A stretch of DNA of 6,441 nt from Campylobacter sp. (GTDB taxonomy: Bacteria > Campylobacterota > Campylobacteria > Campylobacterales > Campylobacteraceae). The position numbers were made by a program, and so were the translations under genes. The notes below the pieces were generated by a model that saw only the letters and a list, made by a program, of their open reading frames with translations, had not been told where the DNA came from and did no database searches. The first letter of the stretch is position 1, and each line of letters starts with the position of its first letter. Of the stretch, positions 1 to 6,441 are shown one piece after another. The stretch covers positions 1 to 6,441 of the forward strand of contig JAJQAF010000113.1 in assembly GCA_021203945.1 (NCBI GenBank), in the 5' to 3' direction.

Positions 1-53
1 TGAAAGTGGATCAAAAAGAGCTTATAAATATCATACTTAAAAAGGTTAGCTAA
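1..53 (+). CDS. atpF: ATP synthase F0 subunit b, C-terminal end (partial)
   Basis: Only the last 16 codons are inside the window. Reading from base 3 gives KVDQKELINIILKKVS followed by TAA at 51-53. A Lys-rich, Ile/Leu-rich amphipathic C-terminus directly upstream of atpH is what the b subunit of the F0 peripheral stalk looks like. In the family, this end of b binds the delta subunit encoded by the next gene. The stop codon overlaps the atpH start by one base (TAATG), so the two are probably translationally coupled. The identity rests mainly on position: too little sequence is present for a domain match. Campylobacter carries two b-type genes, atpF' and atpF, and the copy next to atpH is normally called atpF. 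Confidence 0.8.
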   Translation, partial: KVDQKELINIILKKVS

Positions 54-583
54 TGAACGAGACCGTAGCAAAAAAATATGTCAAAGCTATTTTAAGCGAT
101 ATGAATTCCGCAGATTTAAATAAATTCGTGCTAAATTTGAGTCAAATTTCCGCTGTTTTTGACATTGAAAAATTTAGAAACATCATAAGTCTTCCTACTC
201 TAAAAATTTCACAAAAAGTTGAATTTATACTGTCTTTAATAAATGAGCCTAGTGAAAATTTTAGGAATTTTATCAAGTTGTTAGGAGCAAATAAAAGGCT
301 TGAACTTATACCGTCTATATTAAACGAGATCAAGATTCAGCAGGCATTATTAGATAACGTTTATCACGGTAACGTTTATGGGAATTTCGAGCTGGAAAAG
401 AATCAACTAAGCATGCTTGAGGATAAATTTTCAAAACGTTTTAACGCAAAGATTAAGCTAGATGGTTCAAAAAGCGATTATAACGGCATTAAAGTCGAAC
501 TTAACGATTTGGGCGTAGAGGTAAATTTCTCTATAGATAGGTTAAAGGCCCAAATGAGCGAATATATATTAAAAGCAATTTAA
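53..583 (+). CDS. atpH: ATP synthase F1 subunit delta
   Basis: This 176-residue protein matches the usual length of the delta/OSCP family. Delta sits on top of the alpha3-beta3 head and ties it to the b-subunit peripheral stalk, so that the head does not turn with the rotor. The N-terminal part (about 1-105) is helical, as expected for the six-helix bundle that binds alpha. It begins [13 protein letters not shown], resembling the family's A-x-x-YA-x-AL start. The C-terminal part (about 135-176) contains [18 protein letters not shown] and [10 protein letters not shown], in place of the family's G-G-hydrophobic strand followed by a short terminal helix. The ATG overlaps the atpF stop and has AAAGG at 41-45, seven bases upstream, which supports this start. 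Sequence conservation in the family is low, so the operon position between b and alpha carries much of the weight. Confidence 0.95.
   Translation: MNETVAKKYVKAILSDMNSADLNKFVLNLSQISAVFDIEKFRNIISLPTLKISQKVEFILSLINEPSENFRNFIKLLGANKRLELIPSILNEIKIQQALLDNVYHGNVYGNFELEKNQLSMLEDKFSKRFNAKIKLDGSKSDYNGIKVELNDLGVEVNFSIDRLKAQMSEYILKAI
356..379 (+). repeat. Short direct repeat in atpH (AACGTTTAT x2)
   Basis: AACGTTTAT occurs at 356-364 and again at 371-379, a period of 15 bases, that is exactly five codons. It encodes NVYHG followed by NVYG (residues 102-110), where the two halves of delta meet. It may be a small in-frame duplication or chance. Confidence 0.6.
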
Positions 584-590
584 AAAGGAG
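584..590 (+). promoter_or_regulatory. Strong Shine-Dalgarno site for atpA
   Basis: AAAGGAG lies seven bases before the GTG at 598. It fixes this non-ATG start, since no other in-frame ATG, GTG or TTG sits at a proper distance. The same ten-base string AAAAGGAGTA (583-592) recurs before atpD. Confidence 0.85.
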
Positions 591-597
591 TAAAAGC

Positions 598-2115
598 GTG
601 AGTGCAAAAATTAAAGCTGACGAAATTAGCGCTATAATCAAAGAGCGAATTGAAAATTTTGATTTAAGCGTTGATGTTGAAGAGACCGGTAAAGTCATCT
701 CGGTCGCCGACGGCGTTGCTAACGTCTATGGTCTTAAAAACATTATGGCCGGCGAAATGGTCGAGTTTGAGGGCGGCGAAAAGGGTATGGCTCTTAACCT
801 TGAAGAAAGTGGCGTAGGTATAGTTATCCTTGGCAAGACCAGCGGAATAATGGAAGGAAGTTCGGTAAAAAGACTTAAAAAACTTTTACGTGTTCCGGTT
901 GGCGACGCGTTAATCGGACGCGTCGTAAATTCACTGGGCGAGCCGATAGACGCAAAGGGTGCTATCGAGGCTACAGAAACAAGGTTTGTTGAAGAAAAAG
1001 CAAAAGGCATTATGGCTAGAAAATCAGTTCACGAGCCGCTTCAAACGGGAATTAAGGCGATTGATTCGCTCGTGCCGATCGGTCGCGGACAACGAGAACT
1101 TATCATCGGTGACCGCCAAACCGGTAAAACGACCGTAGCAATCGATACTATAATCAATCAAAAAGGTCAAGACGTCATTTGTATCTACGTTGCGATCGGA
1201 CAAAAACAATCAACAGTCGCCCAAGTCGTTAAAAAGCTTGAAGAATATGGTGCGATGGATTATACGATAGTGGTAAATGCCGGTGCTAGCGATGCTGCTG
1301 CACTTCAATATCTTGCTCCGTATGCGGGCGTAACTATGGGCGAATACTTTAGAGATAATTCACGCCATGCACTCATTATTTATGATGATTTATCAAAACA
1401 TGCCGTCGCATATCGCGAAATGTCGCTTATTTTACGCCGTCCTCCGGGTCGTGAGGCTTATCCGGGCGACGTATTTTATTTACACTCAAGACTTCTTGAA
1501 AGAGCCAGTAAGCTAAATGACGCATTGGGTGCGGGTTCTCTTACGGCGTTGCCTATTATTGAAACTCAAGCCGGCGACGTTTCGGCTTATATCCCGACAA
1601 ACGTTATTTCTATAACCGACGGTCAAATTTTCCTTGAATCGGATCTATTTAACTCGGGCATTCGTCCTGCTATTAACGTCGGACTTTCGGTCTCTCGCGT
1701 CGGCGGTGCGGCTCAGATAAAAGCGACTAAGCAAGTGTCCGGAAATTTAAGACTTGATCTGGCTCAATATCGCGAACTTCAGGCATTTGCTCAGTTTGCA
1801 AGCGATCTTGACGAAAGCTCAAGAAAACAGCTTGAACGCGGTCAAAAAATGGTTGAAGTTCTTAAACAACCTCCGTATTCTCCTTTGCCGGTTGAAAATC
1901 AAGTCATTATTATATTTGCCGGCTCAAAAGGATATCTTGACGATATATCAACACCTAGCGTTACAAAATTTGAAGCCGAACTATATCCTTATATAGAGGC
2001 AAAATATCCTGAGGTTTTTGAACAAATTAGGACAAAAAAAGTTCTTGATAAAGAGATAGAAGAGCTTTTACATAAGGCACTGAAAGACTTTAAAGCGACT
2101 TTCTCGGTTGCATAA
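598..2115 (+). CDS. atpA: ATP synthase F1 subunit alpha
   Basis: The non-catalytic nucleotide-binding subunit of the F1 head, three copies per enzyme, alternating with beta. It is 505 residues long, normal for the family. Residues 1-95 form the N-terminal helix and beta-barrel ([16 protein letters not shown], then [13 protein letters not shown]). The nucleotide-binding core has the P-loop GDRQTGKT at 171-178, with Gln174 and Lys177, and the Walker B stretch LIIYDD at 259-264. The alpha signature [20 protein letters not shown] follows. The conserved arginine finger reaching into the beta catalytic site is Arg367 in [10 protein letters not shown] helical C-terminal domain runs from about 375 to the end. 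The start is GTG, supported by a strong ribosome binding site and by the expected N-terminus. It lies 14 bases after atpH and 9 before atpG. No essential residue appears to be missing. Confidence 0.99.
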   Translation: MSAKIKADEISAIIKERIENFDLSVDVEETGKVISVADGVANVYGLKNIMAGEMVEFEGGEKGMALNLEESGVGIVILGKTSGIMEGSSVKRLKKLLRVPVGDALIGRVVNSLGEPIDAKGAIEATETRFVEEKAKGIMARKSVHEPLQTGIKAIDSLVPIGRGQRELIIGDRQTGKTTVAIDTIINQKGQDVICIYVAIGQKQSTVAQVVKKLEEYGAMDYTIVVNAGASDAAALQYLAPYAGVTMGEYFRDNSRHALIIYDDLSKHAVAYREMSLILRRPPGREAYPGDVFYLHSRLLERASKLNDALGAGSLTALPIIETQAGDVSAYIPTNVISITDGQIFLESDLFNSGIRPAINVGLSVSRVGGAAQIKATKQVSGNLRLDLAQYRELQAFAQFASDLDESSRKQLERGQKMVEVLKQPPYSPLPVENQVIIIFAGSKGYLDDISTPSVTKFEAELYPYIEAKYPEVFEQIRTKKVLDKEIEELLHKALKDFKATFSVA

Positions 2116-2124
2116 GGCTAAAAT

Positions 2125-3012
2125 ATGTCAAATTTAAAAGATATAAAACGAAAGATTAAGAGCGTTCAAAATACTCAAAAGACTACGCGAGCAATGAAAC
2201 TCGTATCTACCGCTAAACTTAGAAAAGCGGAAGAAGCGGCGCGTTATTCTAGGGTTTATGCGCTTAAAATCAATGAAGTTTTATCGGAAATAGCATATAA
2301 AATAAATCAATATGCATCCGTTGTTACGGAAAGCAAATTTTTTGATACTAAAGAAAATATCGAAAAAGTTGATATTATTTTTGTGACTGCCGATAAAGGA
2401 CTTTGCGGTGGTTTTAACGTTCAAACCATTAAAACCGTTAGACATATGATAGATGAATTCAAAGCAAAAAAGATCAAAGTTCGTCTGCGTGCCGTCGGGA
2501 AAAAAGGTATAGAATTTTTTAATTTTCAAGGTGTAGATTTGCTTGAAACGTATGTCGGCGCAAGCTCTTCTCCGACTTATGAAAAAGCTCAAAATATCAT
2601 AAAAGACGCTATTGATGATTTTGTCGGCGGAGTTACGGATAAGGTCATACTTATCCATAACGGATATAAAAATATGATTTCTCAAGAGATCAGAATTAAC
2701 GATATCGTGCCGATTGAGCCTTCAAAAATCATTGGAGTAGAGACTAATTCCTTGATGGAATTTGAGCCTGAAGATAATTATTCTAAAATTTTAGATGAAT
2801 TATTAACAAAGTATTTTGAATATAGTATGTATTATTCTTTGATTGATTCTCTTGCTGCAGAACATAGCGCAAGGATGCAAGCAATGGATAATGCGACGAA
2901 CAATGCCAAAGAACGTGTAAAACAACTAAATCTTGCCTACAATAAAGCAAGACAAGAATCAATCACCACTGAGCTTATCGAGATTATCAGCGGTGTCGAA
3001 TCAATGAAATAA
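2125..3012 (+). CDS. atpG: ATP synthase F1 subunit gamma
   Basis: The central rotor shaft of F1: it turns inside the alpha3-beta3 ring and couples proton flow through F0 to nucleotide exchange on beta. It has 295 residues, slightly longer than the E. coli protein. The N-terminal helix is typical ([22 protein letters not shown]). The conserved [11 protein letters not shown] motif is at 88-98. The C-terminal helix carries the family signature from about Glu246, including [12 protein letters not shown] at 247-258 and [16 protein letters not shown] near the end. The two long helices at the ends pair as the coiled-coil shaft, with the Rossmann-like middle domain between them. The ATG follows TAAGG (2113-2117), which overlaps the end of atpA, with a spacing of seven bases. 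This site is weaker than those of atpA and atpD. Confidence 0.99.
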   Translation: MSNLKDIKRKIKSVQNTQKTTRAMKLVSTAKLRKAEEAARYSRVYALKINEVLSEIAYKINQYASVVTESKFFDTKENIEKVDIIFVTADKGLCGGFNVQTIKTVRHMIDEFKAKKIKVRLRAVGKKGIEFFNFQGVDLLETYVGASSSPTYEKAQNIIKDAIDDFVGGVTDKVILIHNGYKNMISQEIRINDIVPIEPSKIIGVETNSLMEFEPEDNYSKILDELLTKYFEYSMYYSLIDSLAAEHSARMQAMDNATNNAKERVKQLNLAYNKARQESITTELIEIISGVESMK

Positions 3013-3018
3013 AAGGAG
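3012..3018 (+). promoter_or_regulatory. Strong Shine-Dalgarno site for atpD
   Basis: AAAGGAG overlaps the last base of the atpG stop codon and lies five bases before the ATG at 3024. Another ATG at 3020-3022 is out of frame and only one base from the site, so 3024 is the real start. This also gives the expected N-terminus, [17 protein letters not shown]. Confidence 0.85.
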
Positions 3019-3023
3019 TATGA

Positions 3024-4421
<1,398 letters not shown>

Positions 4422-4441
4422 AAATTTTTAAAGGAAGAGGA

Positions 4442-4831
4442 ATGGATAAATTACATTTAGAAATAGTAACTCCTCAAGGTCAAGTTTTTTCTAACGACGT
4501 AAGTAGCGTAGTACTTCCGGGCAGCGAAGGTGAGTTTGGCGTTTTGCCAAACCACGCTTCTTTGATATCACTTCTAAAGGCCGGAATAATCGATATAGAA
4601 GACAAAAATAAAAACCATGATATAGTAGCTATAAACTGGGGATACGCTAAGATTGACGAAGGTAAAGTCATAATTTTGGCCGACGGTGCGGTTTATGTTG
4701 CAGGCGACAGCGAGAGTGAATTGGCTAATTCTCTTGAGCAGGCAAAAAATCTTATCGAAAGTATGAGTAGCGACACAAATGCATTTGCAGCTACTATCGC
4801 AAAGATGGAAAACGTAGTGAGAGCAAGATAA
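4442..4831 (+). CDS. atpC: ATP synthase F1 subunit epsilon
   Basis: A rotor subunit that joins gamma to the c-ring and, in many bacteria, inhibits ATP hydrolysis through its C-terminal helices. It has 129 residues. The N-terminal beta-sandwich (about 1-86) is clear: LHLEIVTPQGQVFSNDV, then VVLPGSEGEFGVLPNHASLI, then WGYAKIDEGKVIILADGAVY. The C-terminal part (about 88-129) is a helical stretch, ESELANSLEQAKNLIESM then NAFAATIAKMENVVRAR. It is about ten residues shorter than in E. coli, the loss falling at the end of the second helix. The ATG has a good site, AAGGA at 4431-4435 with a six-base spacing, inside a longer purine run. The stop is followed after one base by the next gene, so the atp operon does not visibly end here. 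Confidence 0.98.
   Translation: MDKLHLEIVTPQGQVFSNDVSSVVLPGSEGEFGVLPNHASLISLLKAGIIDIEDKNKNHDIVAINWGYAKIDEGKVIILADGAVYVAGDSESELANSLEQAKNLIESMSSDTNAFAATIAKMENVVRAR
4817..4823 (+). promoter_or_regulatory. Weak ribosome-binding region for tolQ
   Basis: GTGAGAG lies nine bases before the GTG at 4833, inside the end of atpC. No AGGAG-type site is present, so translation of the next gene probably relies on ribosomes finishing atpC. In this frame the nearest upstream stop is TGA at 4818-4820, and no other ATG, GTG or TTG occurs between it and 4833. This supports the GTG as the start. Confidence 0.4.
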
Positions 4832-4832
4832 A

Positions 4833-5414
4833 GTGGGCGGAATAGATATATTTTTAAACTACATTCAAAGAAGTAGTTTTATAACTATTGTCGTATTAAG
4901 TTGGCTTTCCGTATATTTCATCGTTAGTTTTACTATCCTATTTTCTCGTATGGCGGGAATAGGATTATGGAAAAAAAAAGAACAAAATGCGCTTGAATCT
5001 TTGCTTATGGGGGCAAAAAATATTCCCAACGATTCCTCTTTAAGAAAATGTGCAAGCGGTAAAATTTCAAGAGAAAAATTAAACGTTTGTATAAGTATAG
5101 CTGAGAAAAATGCTACTAGCGGTCTGACTTGGCTTAGTGTAATAGCTTCAACTTCGCCGTTTATAGGACTTTTTGGTACCGTTATTTCCATTCTTGAGAC
5201 GTTTTCGCAACTCGGCAATAGTGCAAATTCTTCACTTGGCGTTATAGCGCCGGCAATTTCAGAAGCATTGGTCGCTACGGGTGCGGGAATTTTTGTCGCC
5301 ATTCCTGCATATACTTTTAACTTACTTATTAAACGCAAAGCATATGAGCTCATGAGTGTAATAGAACGTCAAGCCGATGTTTTGGTCGCGCTTAAAAAAG
5401 ATGACGAGATATAA
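4833..5414 (+). CDS. tolQ: TolQ/ExbB-type proton channel protein
   Basis: An inner-membrane subunit of a proton-driven motor (MotA/TolQ/ExbB family). Five copies surround a TolR/ExbD dimer and let protons through to power it. It has 193 residues with three predicted membrane helices at about 16-38, 98-121 and 145-166. Family signatures are plain: ASTSPFIGLFGTVISI in helix 2 (Thr116) and AISEALVATGAGIFVAIPAY in helix 3, where Glu144 and Thr149 match the functional Glu/Thr of ExbB. The cytoplasmic loop between helices 1 and 2 is about 60 residues, shorter than in E. coli TolQ. An A9 tract at 4971-4979 encodes Lys47-49. The start is GTG with a weak ribosome site, one base after the atpC stop, suggesting coupling. 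Whether it serves Tol or Ton cannot be settled from this protein alone. Its place before tolR and tolA-like genes, and the tolB-pal continuation known in Campylobacter, favour Tol. C. jejuni annotation calls it exbB3. Confidence 0.92.
   Translation: MGGIDIFLNYIQRSSFITIVVLSWLSVYFIVSFTILFSRMAGIGLWKKKEQNALESLLMGAKNIPNDSSLRKCASGKISREKLNVCISIAEKNATSGLTWLSVIASTSPFIGLFGTVISILETFSQLGNSANSSLGVIAPAISEALVATGAGIFVAIPAYTFNLLIKRKAYELMSVIERQADVLVALKKDDEI
4971..4979 (+). repeat. A9 homopolymer inside tolQ
   Basis: Nine adenines in a row encode three lysines (47-49) just after the first membrane helix. It is the longest homopolymer I noticed in the window. The reading frame is intact here. Tracts of this length can cause polymerase slippage. 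Confidence 0.9.
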
Positions 5415-5813
5415 ATGGCTTTGAAATTTGACGACGAAAAGCCGGAATTAAATATAACTCCTCTTGTTGATATTATGCTGGTTTTGTTAGCCATTTTAAT
5501 GGTCACGACGCCAACGCTAGTATATCAAGAGGATATCGCTTTACCCGACGGTTCGAAAACAAAAACATCCACTGCCAAACAAAAAGATTTGACAGTATCT
5601 ATAAACGCCCAAAGACAAGTTAGGATAGAGCAAAGTTTAATGAGTCTTGCCGAATTCCCGGATAATATCGTTTTAATGAGCGGCAAATACGATAAAAGTT
5701 TGCCGATATATATTAAGGCCGATAAAAATTTGAAATACGATGATGTGATGTTTGTGCTAAAGACTCTTAAAAATGCAGGATTTAATAAAGTCGCCTTAGA
5801 AACAAACGGATAA
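5415..5813 (+). CDS. tolR: TolR/ExbD-type motor protein
   Basis: Partner of the TolQ/ExbB channel: a single-pass inner-membrane protein whose periplasmic domain moves in response to proton flow. It has 132 residues. A short cytoplasmic N-terminus (FDDEKPELNITP) leads into one membrane helix at about 16-33. Asp19 in NITPLVDIMLVLL is the essential membrane aspartate of the family (Asp23 of E. coli TolR, Asp25 of ExbD). The periplasmic domain ends with the typical block PIYIKADKNLKYDDVMFVL and KNAGFNKVALET (about 97-130). The ATG directly follows the tolQ stop with no spacer and has only a weak site (GACGAG, 5403-5408), so coupled translation is likely, giving matched levels of the two proteins. 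ExbD is the alternative name; C. jejuni annotation calls it exbD3. Family membership is certain, and the Tol rather than Ton role is inferred from context. Confidence 0.93.
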   Translation: MALKFDDEKPELNITPLVDIMLVLLAILMVTTPTLVYQEDIALPDGSKTKTSTAKQKDLTVSINAQRQVRIEQSLMSLAEFPDNIVLMSGKYDKSLPIYIKADKNLKYDDVMFVLKTLKNAGFNKVALETNG

Positions 5814-5814
5814 A

Positions 5815-6441
5815 ATGCCAAGTAGAGTAAAATTTCCTACCATTAGTTCATTTTTTGTAGCGCTATCCATTTATTTGGCGATAGTGCTTATGCTTTTTAT
5901 CAAGCTTACGTTTTTTACCGAGCCTGCTAAAAAATATACCGATGATAAAGACGCTTTTATGGACGTTGTTATGGTGGATAGAGAAATAGCCGAAACCGTA
6001 AAAGCTCCAAAACAAGCAGAGGAAGTTGTTAAAGAAACAAAGCCCGAGTCAAAAACGGATACCAAAGAAACAAAAGCGGAAACAACTAACAAACAAGTCA
6101 TTCCGGAAGAGCCGCTACCTACGCCAAGCATACCAAATCCGCCGCAGGATCAACCAAAACCGGAGCCTAAAATAGAAATACCGCAACCAAGCGAAAAGCC
6201 GGAAACAAAGCCCGTAGAGCAGCCGAACATAAAAGATCTTTTCGGTAGTATAGATACATCCAAATTAAAAAAAGATAGCGGCATTTCAAAGCCCGAACAA
6301 AAAGTGCAAAGTCGCAAAAAAAGTGAAGTTTCGGATTCTCAAGCCGCCAAACAAGCTAGCGATATTATAAAAAGCTTAAAAATAGACACCGTCTCTAAAA
6401 CGCCAAAATCTCAAGCTACGGGCATTTATGATCCTCTACGA
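5815..6441 (+). CDS. tolA: TolA/TonB-like envelope-spanning protein (3' end missing)
   Basis: The reading frame is open from the ATG at 5815 to the window edge, giving 209 residues with no stop. It begins MPSRVKFPTISSFFVALSIY. One hydrophobic helix at about 11-34 anchors it in the inner membrane with the N-terminus inside. A short strand-like segment follows (DAFMDVVMVDRE, 46-57), as in TonB. Next is a Pro/Lys/Glu-rich linker at about 61-135 (KPEPKIEIPQPSEKPETKP) that should extend through the periplasm. A polar Lys/Ser-rich stretch (140-200) ends at TGIYDPLR, where a C-terminal TonB/TolA domain would start; that domain lies outside the window. The start is one base after the tolR stop, with GGA at 5808-5810 as a poor ribosome site. 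Gene order after TolQ/TolR genes gives the role: linking the proton motor to the outer membrane. The helix lacks the usual Ser-xxx-His motif. TolA is preferred from synteny, while TonB is equally compatible with the sequence. Confidence 0.8.
   Translation, partial: MPSRVKFPTISSFFVALSIYLAIVLMLFIKLTFFTEPAKKYTDDKDAFMDVVMVDREIAETVKAPKQAEEVVKETKPESKTDTKETKAETTNKQVIPEEPLPTPSIPNPPQDQPKPEPKIEIPQPSEKPETKPVEQPNIKDLFGSIDTSKLKKDSGISKPEQKVQSRKKSEVSDSQAAKQASDIIKSLKIDTVSKTPKSQATGIYDPLR

Noticed and set aside
726..1010. 94-codon minus-strand frame inside atpA
   Set aside because: It covers part of the conserved alpha-subunit N-terminal domain and has no independent coding evidence.
1754..1996. 80-codon + strand frame inside atpA, and a similar 91-codon one inside atpD (3808-4083)
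   Set aside because: Out-of-frame shadows of highly conserved alpha and beta sequence, with no family resemblance.
2281..2685. 134-codon open frame on the minus strand opposite atpG
   Set aside because: Shadow of a strongly conserved gamma-subunit gene. No recognisable motif is present in the translation.
4630..4635. TATAAA in atpC, considered as a -10 box for an internal tol promoter
   Set aside because: A single six-base match in AT-rich coding DNA without a supporting upstream pattern is expected by chance.
4865..5353. 162-codon open frame on the minus strand opposite tolQ
   Set aside because: It lies entirely within the clear TolQ reading frame, has no plausible family features, and its hydrophobic stretches simply mirror codons of the TolQ membrane helices.
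5871..6131. 86-codon minus-strand frame opposite the tolA-like gene
   Set aside because: Its Ser/Val/Leu-rich composition is the complement of the Lys/Glu/Thr-rich linker codons. The + strand frame is supported by gene order and a membrane anchor.

Overview
The window is ordinary core-genome DNA from a campylobacterial epsilonproteobacterium, most likely Campylobacter in the broad sense. This rests on the AT-rich coding style, on protein sequences close to Campylobacter F1-ATPase subunits as I remember them, and above all on gene order: atpF-H-A-G-D-C followed directly by a tolQ-tolR-tolA-like trio. I know this arrangement from Campylobacter jejuni. The species cannot be fixed by eye.

Layout: everything is on the + strand with almost no non-coding DNA. 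Positions 1-53 hold the last codons of the F0 b subunit gene (atpF). Next come atpH (delta, 53-583), atpA (alpha, 598-2115), atpG (gamma, 2125-3012), atpD (beta, 3024-4421) and atpC (epsilon, 4442-4831). After a single spacer base come a TolQ/ExbB-type proton-channel gene (4833-5414), a TolR/ExbD-type gene (5415-5813) and the first 209 codons of a TolA/TonB-type periplasm-spanning gene (5815 to the window edge). The largest gap between genes is 20 bases. No terminator, RNA gene, insertion sequence, CRISPR array or convincing internal promoter is visible.

How the genes work together: the atp genes encode the whole F1 catalytic head (alpha, beta, gamma, delta, epsilon) and the end of its peripheral stalk (b). 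The head makes ATP from the proton motive force. The three following genes encode an inner-membrane machine that spends the same force to move or energise an envelope-spanning protein. In Gram-negative bacteria this is the Tol-Pal system for outer-membrane constriction and integrity, or the ExbBD-TonB system for outer-membrane uptake. Placement in an atp operon, and the known tolB-pal continuation in Campylobacter, favour the Tol assignment. The sequence of the third protein (Pro/Lys/Glu-rich linker, no Ala-rich coiled coil) looks more like TonB.

I see no undescribed system. The points worth a second look are modest: the ATP synthase/Tol junction, a TolA/TonB-like anchor without the usual membrane histidine, a compact TolQ with an A9 tract, a short epsilon C-terminus, and ribosome-binding-site strengths that follow subunit stoichiometry.
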